From Brenneria nigrifluens DSM 30175 = ATCC 13028 (GTDB lineage Bacteria > Pseudomonadota > Gammaproteobacteria > Enterobacterales > Enterobacteriaceae), in NCBI RefSeq assembly GCF_005484965.1, contig NZ_CP034036.1:1240001-1304000 (forward strand): a stretch of 64,000 nt of DNA. The letters are read 5' to 3'. Within the stretch, counting starts at the first letter, position 1; every line of letters begins with the position of its first letter. The position numbers and the translations under genes were made by a program. This document shows positions 28,867 to 37,556 of this stretch, piece by piece. The notes beneath the pieces are model-generated. The model saw nothing but the letters and a program-made list of their open reading frames with translations. It did not search any database and was not told the DNA's origin.

Positions 28867-31800
28867 ATGGAAATACTGCGTGGTTCACCTGCTTTGTCGG
28901 CTTTTCGTGTTAATAAACTGCTTGTCCGCTGCAAAGAGCACTTTTTGCCGATCGGTGATATCTATGCCGAATACGTGCATTTCGCCGATGTCAGCGCCCC
29001 GCTGAACAATGATGAGCAGGCCAAACTGGCGCGTTTGCTGAAATATGGTCCTTCTCTCGCCGAACACGAACCGCAGGGCCGCCTGCTGCTGGTTACTCCT
29101 CGCCCCGGCACCATCTCGCCGTGGTCCTCTAAAGCCACCGACATTGCGCATAACTGCGGGCTGAATAAGGTCTTGCGGCTGGAGCGCGGCCTGGCTTTCT
29201 ATATTCATGCGCCGACGCTGAACGATGAACAGTGGCGGCAACTGGGGGCGTTGCTGCACGATCGGATGATGGAAAGCGTTTTCGATGAGATGCGGCAGGC
29301 TGAAAAACTTTTCTCTCATCACCAGCCCGCGCCGTTAAAACGCGTCGAGATCCTCATACAGGGCCGTCAGGCGCTGGAGGAAGCGAATGTCCGCCTGGGA
29401 CTGGCACTGGCGGAAGATGAAATAGATTACCTGTTGGATGCGTTTACCAGGCTGGACCGCAACCCGACGGATATCGAACTGTATATGTTCGCCCAGGCGA
29501 ACTCCGAGCATTGCCGGCATAAAATTTTCAACGCCGACTGGGTGATCGACGGCGTGGCACAGCCGAAATCGCTGTTCAAGATGATTAAGAACACCTTTAG
29601 CCACACGCCGCAGCACGTGTTATCCGCCTATAAGGATAACGCGGCGGTGATGGAAGGCTCCGCCGTCGGGCGTTTCTACGCCGATACCCAGGGCAATTAT
29701 GATTACCATCAGGAAGAGGCGCATATCCTGATGAAAGTGGAAACCCACAACCACCCGACGGCGATTTCACCCTGGCCGGGAGCGGCAACCGGCTCCGGCG
29801 GCGAAATTCGCGATGAAGGCGCAACCGGACGCGGCTCCAAACCCAAGGCGGGCCTGGTCGGATTCTCCGTATCAAACCTGCGTATCCCCGGTTTCGAACA
29901 GCCGTGGGAAGAGGACTTCGGCAAACCCGAGCGCATCGTCAGCGCGCTGGATATCATGACAGACGGCCCGCTGGGCGGCGCGGCGTTTAACAATGAATTC
30001 GGCCGTCCCGCGCTGACCGGCTATTTCCGCACCTATGAAGAGCGGGTCGACAGCCATAACGGCACCGAACTGCGCGGTTATCACAAGCCCATCATGCTGG
30101 CCGGCGGTCTTGGCAATATCCGCGCCGACCATGTGCAAAAAGGCGAAATCAGCGTCGGCGCCAAGCTGATCGTGCTGGGCGGTCCGTCGATGAATATCGG
30201 CCTGGGGGGCGGGGCGGCGTCGTCAATGGCCTCCGGCCAGTCGGACGCCGACCTGGATTTCGCCTCGGTGCAGCGCGATAACCCGGAAATGGAGCGCCGC
30301 TGCCAGGAGGTGATCGACCGTTGCTGGCAACTGGGTGAGGAGAATCCGATTCTGTTTATTCATGACGTGGGCGCGGGCGGCCTGTCCAACGCCATGCCGG
30401 AACTGGTCAGCGACGGCGGCCGCGGCGGCCGTTTTGAACTGCGCGATATTTTGAATGACGAACCGGGCATGAGTCCGCTGGAAGTGTGGTGCAACGAGTC
30501 GCAGGAGCGTTATGTGCTGGCCGTCGCGCCGGAGCAATTAGCGCGGTTTGACGAAATCTGCCGCCGCGAGCGCGCGCCTTACGCGGTGATTGGCGAGGCG
30601 ACGGAAGAACTGCACCTGACGCTGAACGACCGTCACTTCAACAATCAGCCGATCGATCTGCCGCTGGACGTATTACTGGGTAAAACGCCGAAAATGCTGC
30701 GCGACGTCGAGCGCAAGCAGGCGGCGGGCACGCCGTTACAGCGGGACGGCATTTATCTGGCGGAAGCGGTGGAGCGCGTGCTGCACTTACCGGTGGTGGC
30801 GGAAAAAACCTTTCTGATTACCATTGGCGACCGCACGGTCACCGGCATGGTGGCGCGCGACCAGATGGTCGGTCCGTGGCAGGTGCCGGTGGCGGACTGT
30901 GCGGTCACCACCGCCAGCCTGGACAGCTACTACGGCGAAGCCATGTCGATTGGCGAACGCGCCCCGGTGGCGCTGCTTGATTTCGCCGCCTCCGCCCGCC
31001 TGGCGGTGGGCGAGGCGTTGACCAATATCGCCGCGACCCATATCGGCCCTCTGACTCGCGTTAAGCTCTCGGCGAACTGGATGGCGGCTGCCGGCCATCC
31101 CGGCGAAGACGCCGGGCTGTATGATGCGGTAAAAGCCATCGGCGAAGAACTTTGTCCGGCGCTGGGGTTAACGATTCCCGTCGGCAAAGACTCCATGTCG
31201 ATGAAAACCCGCTGGCAGAAAGGGGAGGAAGAACGCGCCATCACCTCGCCGCTGTCGCTGGTGATTTCCGCTTTTGCCCGGGTGGAAGACGTGCGCGGCA
31301 CGGTGACGCCGCAGCTGCGCGCCGAGCAGGATAACGCGCTATTGCTGATCGACCTGGGCGCCGGACATCAGGCGCTGGGCGCCACCGCGCTGGCGCAGGT
31401 TTACCGCCAGTTGGGCAGCGATAGCGCGGACGTGCGCAATGCGCATCAACTGGGCGCTTTCTTTAACGCCATACAGCAGTTGGTGGCGGAAAAAGCCCTG
31501 CTGGCCTATCACGATCGCTCCGACGGCGGACTGTTGGTGACGCTGGCGGAGATGGCGTTTGCCGGCCACTGCGGCGTGAACGTCGATATCGCCGCGCAGG
31601 GCGACGATGTGCTGGCGACGCTGTTCAACGAGGAATTGGGGGCGGTTATTCAGGTTGCCGCTTCCCGTCAGGCCGAAGTGGAAAGCGTATTCGCCCGCCA
31701 TGGTCTGGCGGATTGCGTTCACTACCTTGGCCGCGCCGAAGAGGGCGGCCGCTTTATCATTACCCGCGGCGACGAGGTGGTTTACCATGAGAGCCGCACC

Positions 31801-32751
31801 ACGCTGCGTCGCTGGTGGGCGGAAACCACCTGGCAAATGCAGCGTCTGCGCGATAACCCACAGTGCGCCGATCAGGAGCATATCGCCAAGCAGGATGACA
31901 ACGATCCGGGCCTGAACGTGGCGCTGACGTTTGATCCGCAGGAAGATATCGCCGCGCCCTATATTGCCCGGCAGGTCCGTCCGAAAGTGGCGGTGTTGCG
32001 CGAGCAAGGGGTTAACTCCCATATTGAAATGGCGGCGGCTTTCCACCGCGCCGGGTTTGACGCCGTCGACATCCATATGAGCGACTTGCTGGCGGGGCGC
32101 CGGGATCTGCAGGATTTTCAGGCGCTGGTGGCCTGCGGCGGCTTCTCCTACGGCGATGTGTTGGGCGCCGGGGAGGGCTGGGCGAAATCCATTCTGTTCA
32201 ACGCCCGGGTGCGCGACGAGTTTACCGCGTTCTTCCAGCGCCCGCAGACGCTGGCGTTAGGGGTGTGCAACGGCTGTCAGATGATGTCGAATCTGCGCGA
32301 GCTGATTCCGGGCGCCGATCTGTGGCCGCGTTTTGTGCGCAATAAATCGGACCGTTTTGAGGCCCGCTTTAGTCTGGTTGAAGTGGAGAAGAGCCCATCG
32401 TTGTTTATGAACGACATGGCGGGTTCGCGTATGCCCATCGCGGTTTCCCACGGCGAAGGTCAGGTTGAAGTGCGCGATGCGGCGCATCTGGCGGCGCTTG
32501 AGCAGCATAATCTGGTGGCGTTGCGCTATGTGAATCACTACGGCCAGGCGACGGAGAATTATCCGGCCAACCCCAATGGTTCGCCCAACGGCATTACCGC
32601 CGTGACCAGCGCCAGCGGCCGGGCCACGGTGATGATGCCGCATCCCGAGCGCGTATTCCGCAGCGTCAGCAACTCCTGGCATCCGGAAGAGTGGGGTGAG
32701 GACGGCCCGTGGCTGCGTATGTTCCGCAATGCGCGCCGGCAACTGGGGTAA
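28867..32751 (+). CDS. purL: Phosphoribosylformylglycinamidine synthase
   Basis: 1,294 residues, the size of the large single-chain enterobacterial enzyme (E. coli 1,295). N-terminal PurS-like region, two AIRS-type synthetase halves with the HNHPTAISPWPGAATGSGG nucleotide region, and a C-terminal class-I glutamine amidotransferase with the nucleophile in LALGVCNGCQMMSNL and the HPERVFR acid/base segment. It converts FGAR, glutamine and ATP to FGAM in step four of de novo purine synthesis. It has its own PurR-controlled promoter and is followed by a hairpin, so it is probably monocistronic. Confidence 0.98.
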   Translation: MEILRGSPALSAFRVNKLLVRCKEHFLPIGDIYAEYVHFADVSAPLNNDEQAKLARLLKYGPSLAEHEPQGRLLLVTPRPGTISPWSSKATDIAHNCGLNKVLRLERGLAFYIHAPTLNDEQWRQLGALLHDRMMESVFDEMRQAEKLFSHHQPAPLKRVEILIQGRQALEEANVRLGLALAEDEIDYLLDAFTRLDRNPTDIELYMFAQANSEHCRHKIFNADWVIDGVAQPKSLFKMIKNTFSHTPQHVLSAYKDNAAVMEGSAVGRFYADTQGNYDYHQEEAHILMKVETHNHPTAISPWPGAATGSGGEIRDEGATGRGSKPKAGLVGFSVSNLRIPGFEQPWEEDFGKPERIVSALDIMTDGPLGGAAFNNEFGRPALTGYFRTYEERVDSHNGTELRGYHKPIMLAGGLGNIRADHVQKGEISVGAKLIVLGGPSMNIGLGGGAASSMASGQSDADLDFASVQRDNPEMERRCQEVIDRCWQLGEENPILFIHDVGAGGLSNAMPELVSDGGRGGRFELRDILNDEPGMSPLEVWCNESQERYVLAVAPEQLARFDEICRRERAPYAVIGEATEELHLTLNDRHFNNQPIDLPLDVLLGKTPKMLRDVERKQAAGTPLQRDGIYLAEAVERVLHLPVVAEKTFLITIGDRTVTGMVARDQMVGPWQVPVADCAVTTASLDSYYGEAMSIGERAPVALLDFAASARLAVGEALTNIAATHIGPLTRVKLSANWMAAAGHPGEDAGLYDAVKAIGEELCPALGLTIPVGKDSMSMKTRWQKGEEERAITSPLSLVISAFARVEDVRGTVTPQLRAEQDNALLLIDLGAGHQALGATALAQVYRQLGSDSADVRNAHQLGAFFNAIQQLVAEKALLAYHDRSDGGLLVTLAEMAFAGHCGVNVDIAAQGDDVLATLFNEELGAVIQVAASRQAEVESVFARHGLADCVHYLGRAEEGGRFIITRGDEVVYHESRTTLRRWWAETTWQMQRLRDNPQCADQEHIAKQDDNDPGLNVALTFDPQEDIAAPYIARQVRPKVAVLREQGVNSHIEMAAAFHRAGFDAVDIHMSDLLAGRRDLQDFQALVACGGFSYGDVLGAGEGWAKSILFNARVRDEFTAFFQRPQTLALGVCNGCQMMSNLRELIPGADLWPRFVRNKSDRFEARFSLVEVEKSPSLFMNDMAGSRMPIAVSHGEGQVEVRDAAHLAALEQHNLVALRYVNHYGQATENYPANPNGSPNGITAVTSASGRATVMMPHPERVFRSVSNSWHPEEWGEDGPWLRMFRNARRQLG

Positions 32752-32768
32752 TCTCGCTGCGGGTAAAA

Positions 32769-32796
32769 CACGCAAGGGCTTTCGGCCCCTTGCGTG
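32769..32796 (+). terminator. Hairpin after purL
   Basis: A 10-bp perfect stem (CACGCAAGGG with CCCTTGCGTG) and an 8-base loop begins 18 bp after the purL stop. No T tract follows, so it is a poor intrinsic terminator and may instead stabilise the mRNA 3' end. Confidence 0.5.
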
Positions 32797-32833
32797 GGTG
32801 ATAAATGCGGCAATAACCCCGCTGTTTCCCCTG

Positions 32834-32851
32834 TGTCGTGTTTTTGCGACA
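32834..32851 (+). promoter_or_regulatory. GlrR binding site 1 upstream of glmY
   Basis: TGTC, ten bases, GACA: an exact match to the TGTC-N10-GACA motif bound by the response regulator GlrR upstream of glmY in enterobacteria. It sits about 240 bp before the predicted GlmY start, as expected for an enhancer of a sigma-54 promoter. Confidence 0.8.
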
Positions 32852-32928
32852 AATATAGATTTAACCGTCTCTGATAGGAGACATTTAACCGATTGATTTA
32901 TATAAGTTGAATCACATGAGCGGAAAAA

Positions 32929-32946
32929 CGTCTGTTTTTGACGACA
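32929..32946 (+). promoter_or_regulatory. GlrR binding site 2 upstream of glmY
   Basis: CGTC, ten bases, GACA: one mismatch from TGTC-N10-GACA. Its centre lies 95 bp downstream of site 1. Together with site 1 it fits the multiple activator sites known before E. coli glmY. Confidence 0.6.
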
Positions 32947-33051
32947 TAAAGCGGGTTTTCGCGCCGTTATCGGCGGACAGAAGAGCGACTCGCTAAAATG
33001 TCGTTAAATAAAATTGATATAAATTAATTGCTTAAGTTGGGTGTTGAAGAT

Positions 33052-33068
33052 TGGCATGATAAGTGCTT
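33052..33068 (+). promoter_or_regulatory. Sigma-54 promoter of glmY
   Basis: TTGGCATGATAAGTGCT has the invariant GG (33053-33054) and GC (33065-33066) exactly 12 bases apart, the -24/-12 signature of sigma-54 promoters. It predicts transcription from about 33078, just where similarity to GlmY begins. Confidence 0.85.
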
Positions 33069-33077
33069 AATAATCAC

Positions 33078-33295
33078 CGTTGCTCATTCAACTGGTTATG
33101 ATTGCGCTGCTGATTGGCAGATAAATTCGCTCATAACATCCGGAATGACGCCAAAAGAAAGGGTGCCTATCGTCCACCAGATCGATAACCGTACGCGCAA
33201 GCCGACTTTATCAAACATCGGGCGACACGTTGAGTGAGGCACCGCCTATTCAGTTACGCGGCCGGAAGAGGTTATTTCCCGGCCGCGTAACGCCA
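33078..33295 (+). ncRNA. glmY: GlmY small regulatory RNA
   Basis: Located between purL and glrK as in E. coli. It begins with the GlmY/GlmZ 5' pattern (GCTCATTCA) and later contains CCGGAATGACGCC, GGGTGCCTATCGTCCAC and ACGTTGAGTGAGGCACC, blocks shared with E. coli GlmY/GlmZ. It ends in a 13-bp GC-rich stem (33253-33265 with 33279-33291) that lacks a T tract. GlmY is a decoy that occupies the adaptor RapZ, sparing GlmZ, which activates glmS translation; this tunes glucosamine-6-phosphate synthesis. The 3' end is approximate; a processed form near 150 nt is expected. Two short open frames overlap it and are not genes. Confidence 0.88.
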
Positions 33296-33426
33296 AGTCC
33301 AGTCCGCTTTCCTCTCCCGTTGATGATCACCCTTGTTAACCTTGTCGTTGCTACGCAATGTTTAAAAACGTTTCTGACGTTTTTGGCGCATTCAGTTAGC
33401 ATCAGAGCGAACCGATGGGTAATGAG

Positions 33427-34863
33427 ATGATTTCCTTGAAACGATGGCGTTTATTTCCGCGTTCCCTGCGACAGTTAGTAATCATGGCTTTTCTGCTGGT
33501 GCTGCTGCCTTTATTGGTGCTGGCTTATCAGGCGTATCAAAGCCTGAACACCCTCAGCGAACAGGCGGCGGAGATTAACCGCACCACCTTGACCGATGCC
33601 CGGCGCAGCGAGGCGATGACCAGCGTCGCCCTGGCCATGGAGCGCAGCTATCGCCAGTACTGCGTGCTGGATGACCAGACGCTGGCGACGCTCTACCAAA
33701 ATCAGCGCAATCAGTATTCCCAGATGCTGGATTCCCACGCCTCCGTTCTGCCGGAGCCGCGTTATTATCAAACCCTGCGCCAGTATTTAACCCAGCTTGC
33801 GGAGTTAAGCTGCCACAACAGCGGACCCGGCCGGGATGCCTCCGAACTGCTGGAAAACTTCTCGCGCGCCAACGGACAGATGGTCCAGATAACCAGGGAA
33901 GTGGTGTTTTCCCGCGGTCAGCAGCTGCAACAGGCGATAGCCGAGCGCGGCCGGTTTTTCGGCTGGCAGTCCCTGCTGCTGTTTCTGGTCAGCCTGTTAC
34001 TGGTGGTGCTATTTACCCGGATGATCATCGGTCCGGTAAATGGGGTGGAACGGATGATCAATCGTCTGGGAGAAGGGCGATCTTTGGGCAATACCAGCAC
34101 CTTTAAGGGACCGCGTGAAATTCGTTCCCTGGCGCAGCGCATTATCTGGCTGAGCGAGCGGCTTTCCTGGCTGGAATCACAGCGGCATGAGTTTCTCCGG
34201 CATATTTCCCATGAGCTGAAAACGCCGCTGGCGAGCCTGCGCGAAGGCACCGAACTGCTGGCGGACGAAGTGGCCGGCCCGCTGACGGCGGATCAGAAAG
34301 AGGTGGTATCCATTCTGGACGGCAGCAGCCGGCATCTGTTGCAACTGATAGACCAACTGCTGGACTATAATCGTAAACTGGCGGATGCGCCGACGGAGCT
34401 GGAGCGGGTCGAAATCGAGGAAATCGTCGATATTGTGGTGTCGTCCCACAGCCTGCCCGCCCGGACGAAAACAATGCATACCGCTATTGAACTGGAGGCG
34501 GAGCACTGTTGGGCGGAAACCACGCTGTTGATGCGCGTCATCGATAATCTCTATTCCAATGCGGTGCACTATGGCGAGGAATCCGGTAACATTTGGATCC
34601 GCAGCCGTCTGAGCGGCAATCGGGTGCAGATTGAGGTCGCCAATAGCGGTACGCCGATCCCGGATGCGGAGCATGGTATGATTTTCGAGCCCTTTTATCA
34701 GGGCAGCCATCAGCGCAAAGGCGCGGTAAAAGGCAGCGGGCTGGGGCTGAGTATCGCCCGGGATTGTATCCGCCGTATGCGCGGCGAGCTAAGCCTGATA
34801 ACCGTTGACTATGCCGACGTCTGTTTTCGTATTGAATTGCCATTAACTTCTGAGAATGAATAG
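33427..34863 (+). CDS. glrK: Two-component sensor histidine kinase GlrK (QseE)
   Basis: 478 residues from ATG 33427 (MISLKRWRLFPRS). An ATG at 33415 and a TTG at 33436 (aligned with the E. coli start) are also possible. Two membrane helices (~12-34 and ~175-197) flank a periplasmic helical sensor domain, followed by HAMP, the phosphoacceptor motif FLRHISHELKTPLA and an ATPase domain with DNLYSNAVHYG and GSGLGLSIARD. With QseG and GlrR it forms the cell-envelope-responsive system that activates glmY and rpoE through sigma-54. First gene of glrK-qseG-glrR; adjacent target glmY lies upstream. Confidence 0.95.
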   Translation: MISLKRWRLFPRSLRQLVIMAFLLVLLPLLVLAYQAYQSLNTLSEQAAEINRTTLTDARRSEAMTSVALAMERSYRQYCVLDDQTLATLYQNQRNQYSQMLDSHASVLPEPRYYQTLRQYLTQLAELSCHNSGPGRDASELLENFSRANGQMVQITREVVFSRGQQLQQAIAERGRFFGWQSLLLFLVSLLLVVLFTRMIIGPVNGVERMINRLGEGRSLGNTSTFKGPREIRSLAQRIIWLSERLSWLESQRHEFLRHISHELKTPLASLREGTELLADEVAGPLTADQKEVVSILDGSSRHLLQLIDQLLDYNRKLADAPTELERVEIEEIVDIVVSSHSLPARTKTMHTAIELEAEHCWAETTLLMRVIDNLYSNAVHYGEESGNIWIRSRLSGNRVQIEVANSGTPIPDAEHGMIFEPFYQGSHQRKGAVKGSGLGLSIARDCIRRMRGELSLITVDYADVCFRIELPLTSENE

Positions 34864-34866
34864 ATA

Positions 34867-35676
34867 ATGAATGAATGGTTCGCCCGTCCTTTCCCGCGGC
34901 GCATCCTGCCCGCCGTGCTGGATGTCTCCGTTAGCCGTGTGTTAAAGGCCGTGGTGATGTTATTGCCGGTAGTGGTATTGGCCGGATGCATCAGTAATGT
35001 AAGCAGCTACGTATCGTCGCAGGATACGGAAAATTCAACGCCGAAAGAGCAGGTAACCGACTATCGTATTGCGCAGTGCGGTTATCTCTGGCGGGTGGAT
35101 GGCCGCGCAGCGATGAATAATGCGCTTTACTGGCTGCGGGCGATGGATTGCGCCGGACGCCTGCCCCAGAATCAGGCGCGCGAAGAAGCGCAGCGGCTGG
35201 AGGCCGACAGCTGGGAGAACGCTTTCAAGCGGGGTATTTTGCTGAATAATGCCGGCATCACGCAGGCGGAAAGACGCCAGATGCTGGAGCAAATCAATGT
35301 ACATCGTCTCGCCTTTCCCGCCGCATTACGCCCGCTGATACAGACCTGGCGCGACAGGCAAACGCTGTTTCTGGCGTTATCCGATGAGCGCCTGCGCTAT
35401 AAGCGTTTGCAGGAATCCAGCGATAAACAGCTGGACACCCTGCGCATCCAGCAAAACCATCTGCAATATCAGCTTGAGACCACCCGGCAAAAACTGGAAA
35501 ACCTGACGGACATTGAGCGTCGGCTTTCGTCGCGTAAACAGCTCTCGGGCGAATTGCCCGAGAGCGACGCCGATCGCCGCAACCCGGCGGCAGCGGTAAA
35601 AGCGGACGACACCTACGCGCCGCCAGCCGAATCGGATGCGGATAAATCGACGACCGAGGAGCCGAAAAGCCAATGA
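34867..35676 (+). CDS. qseG: Outer membrane lipoprotein QseG
   Basis: 269 residues, starting 3 bp after glrK and overlapping glrR by 4 bp. A long N-terminal region and hydrophobic stretch end in the lipobox VLAGC, so the mature protein should be lipidated. The middle resembles E. coli QseG (CGYLWRVDGRAAMNNALYW), and a coiled-coil-like helix (~185-225) precedes an acidic, disordered tail. QseG is needed for GlrK kinase activity, contacting its periplasmic domain. Gene order confirms the assignment. Confidence 0.9.
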   Translation: MNEWFARPFPRRILPAVLDVSVSRVLKAVVMLLPVVVLAGCISNVSSYVSSQDTENSTPKEQVTDYRIAQCGYLWRVDGRAAMNNALYWLRAMDCAGRLPQNQAREEAQRLEADSWENAFKRGILLNNAGITQAERRQMLEQINVHRLAFPAALRPLIQTWRDRQTLFLALSDERLRYKRLQESSDKQLDTLRIQQNHLQYQLETTRQKLENLTDIERRLSSRKQLSGELPESDADRRNPAAAVKADDTYAPPAESDADKSTTEEPKSQ

Positions 35677-37010
35677 CAGCCCGGAGAGCGGCAAATTTGC
35701 TGTTGGTGGACGACGATCCCAGTCTGCTAAAGCTGCTGGGGATGCGTCTGACCAGCGAAGGTTTTAGCGTGACGACGGCGGAAAGCGGTCAGGAAGCCTT
35801 GCGTCTGCTGACCAGAGAGCACTTCGATCTGGTGATTAGCGATCTGCGCATGGATGAAATGGACGGTATGGCGCTTTTTTCGGAAATCCAGCGCCATCAG
35901 CCCGGCATGCCGGTCATTATTCTTACCGCGCACGGTTCTATTCCCGACGCGGTGGCGGCGACGCAGCAGGGGGTATTCAGCTTCCTGACCAAACCGGTCG
36001 ATCGCGATGCGTTGTACAAAGCGATCGACGAGGCAATGGCCTTGTCCGCCCCGGCCGGCGATGAAAGCTGGCGTGAAGCCATCGTTACCCGCAGTCCGTT
36101 GATGCTGCGCCTGCTGGAGCAGGCCAGGATGGTCGCCCAGTCGGACGTCAGCGTGTTGATTCACGGCCAGAGCGGTACGGGGAAAGAGGTGTTGGCCCAG
36201 GCGATTCATGCCGCCAGCCCGCGGGCGAAAAAAGCCTTTATCGCCATCAACTGCGGCGCGTTGCCGGAACCTTTGCTGGAGTCCGAACTGTTCGGCCATG
36301 CGAAAGGGGCTTTTACCGGCGCGGTCAGCAGCCGGGAGGGGCTGTTTCAGGCGGCGGAAGGCGGTACGCTGTTTTTGGATGAAATCGGCGATATGCCGCT
36401 GTCGTTGCAGGTCAAGTTATTGCGGGTGTTGCAGGAGCGCAAGGTGCGTCCGTTGGGCAGCAATCGCGATCTGGATATCGATGTGCGGATCATTTCCGCC
36501 ACCCATCGTGATTTACCCAAGACGATGGAAAAAGGCGAGTTCCGCGAAGATCTCTACTATCGCTTAAACGTGGTGAATATGAAGCTGCCCGCATTGCATG
36601 AGCGGGCGGAAGATATTCCGCTATTGGCGACCCATCTGCTGCGCGAGTCGGCCGCAAGACATAAGCCTTTTGTGCGCGCTTTCTCGACGGACGCCATGAA
36701 ACGGTTGATGACGGCAAGCTGGCCGGGTAACGTACGGCAACTGGTTAACGTGATTGAACAGTGCGTGGCGCTGACCAGCGCGCCGGTTATCAGCGAGGCG
36801 CTGGTTGAGCAGGCGCTGGAAGGTGAAAACACCGCGCTGCCGACGTTCGTCGAGGCGCGGCATCAGTTCGAACTGAACTACCTGCGCAAACTGTTGCAGA
36901 TTGCCAAAGGCAACGTCACGCAGGCCGCGCGAATGGCGGGGCGTAACCGGACCGAGTTTTATAAGCTGTTGGGGCGTCATGAGTTGGACGCCAACGATTT
37001 TAAAGAATAG
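35673..37010 (+). CDS. glrR: Sigma-54-dependent response regulator GlrR (QseF)
   Basis: 445 residues. Receiver domain with phospho-acceptor Asp57 in LVISDLRMDEMDG, an AAA+ domain with Walker A (GQSGTGKEVLAQ) and the sigma-54 contact loop GAFTGA, and a Fis-type helix-turn-helix (NVTQAARMAGRNRTEFYKLL). It starts within the qseG stop (ATGA overlap), so the three genes are translationally coupled. Its expected DNA sites TGTC-N10-GACA occur upstream of glmY in this window. Confidence 0.96.
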   Translation: MTARRAANLLLVDDDPSLLKLLGMRLTSEGFSVTTAESGQEALRLLTREHFDLVISDLRMDEMDGMALFSEIQRHQPGMPVIILTAHGSIPDAVAATQQGVFSFLTKPVDRDALYKAIDEAMALSAPAGDESWREAIVTRSPLMLRLLEQARMVAQSDVSVLIHGQSGTGKEVLAQAIHAASPRAKKAFIAINCGALPEPLLESELFGHAKGAFTGAVSSREGLFQAAEGGTLFLDEIGDMPLSLQVKLLRVLQERKVRPLGSNRDLDIDVRIISATHRDLPKTMEKGEFREDLYYRLNVVNMKLPALHERAEDIPLLATHLLRESAARHKPFVRAFSTDAMKRLMTASWPGNVRQLVNVIEQCVALTSAPVISEALVEQALEGENTALPTFVEARHQFELNYLRKLLQIAKGNVTQAARMAGRNRTEFYKLLGRHELDANDFKE

Positions 37011-37094
37011 GTTAATGGATTGTAAGTTTGGCTCCGGCAATCTTTTTGTTCGCTGATGCCCGGCTTTAGCCGCAACATAGGTAAAGGTTCTTTG

Positions 37095-37433
37095 ATGAAA
37101 AAAATTGATGCGATTATCAAGCCGTTCAAACTGGACGATGTGCGTGAAGCGTTAGCTGAAGTGGGTATCACCGGGATGACGGTAACGGAAGTGAAAGGGT
37201 TCGGCCGGCAGAAAGGCCACACTGAGCTTTATCGCGGCGCCGAGTACATGGTCGATTTTTTGCCCAAGGTGAAAGTCGAGATCGTGGTGGCGGATGATAT
37301 CGTCGATACCTGCGTGGAAACCATTATGCGGACCGCCCAGACAGGTAAAATCGGCGACGGTAAAATCTTTGTCTTTGACGTGGCCCGCGTGGTGCGTATC
37401 CGCACCGGCGAAGAGGACGAAGAAGCCATCTGA
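37095..37433 (+). CDS. glnB: Nitrogen regulatory protein P-II
   Basis: 112 residues from ATG 37095 (MKKIDAIIKPFKL), with AAAGG 7 bases upstream; an ATG at 37056 is not conserved. The T-loop carries the uridylylation site Tyr51 in LYRGAEYMVDF, and the C-terminal signature GKIGDGKIFVFDVARVVRIRTGE is intact. GlnB senses 2-oxoglutarate and ATP/ADP and controls NtrB and the glutamine synthetase adenylyltransferase. It follows glrR by 84 bp, as in E. coli. Confidence 0.97.
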   Translation: MKKIDAIIKPFKLDDVREALAEVGITGMTVTEVKGFGRQKGHTELYRGAEYMVDFLPKVKVEIVVADDIVDTCVETIMRTAQTGKIGDGKIFVFDVARVVRIRTGEEDEEAI

Positions 37434-37468
37434 CGCCTATATATCCGGCCCGTTATTCTGCGCCGGTC

Positions 37469-37500
37469 GTCCCCGCGGCGGCAAGCGGGGACCTGCTTTT
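37469..37500 (+). terminator. Terminator after glnB
   Basis: An 8-bp perfect stem GTCCCCGC/GCGGGGAC (37469-37476 with 37485-37492), 8-base loop, followed by CTGCTTTT. It sits between convergent glnB and the acetylesterase gene. The T tract is short and displaced by four bases, so strength is uncertain. Confidence 0.55.
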
Positions 37501-37556
37501 GCAGGCGGCTCGCAGTACAAGCGTTCCCCGCCTGCGCGGCCGACCGATACTTTGTA

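Noticed and set aside
33028..33430. Two short plus-strand frames (69 and 66 codons) between purL and glrK
   Set aside because: They overlap the GlmY RNA and its promoter and lack convincing ribosome sites.
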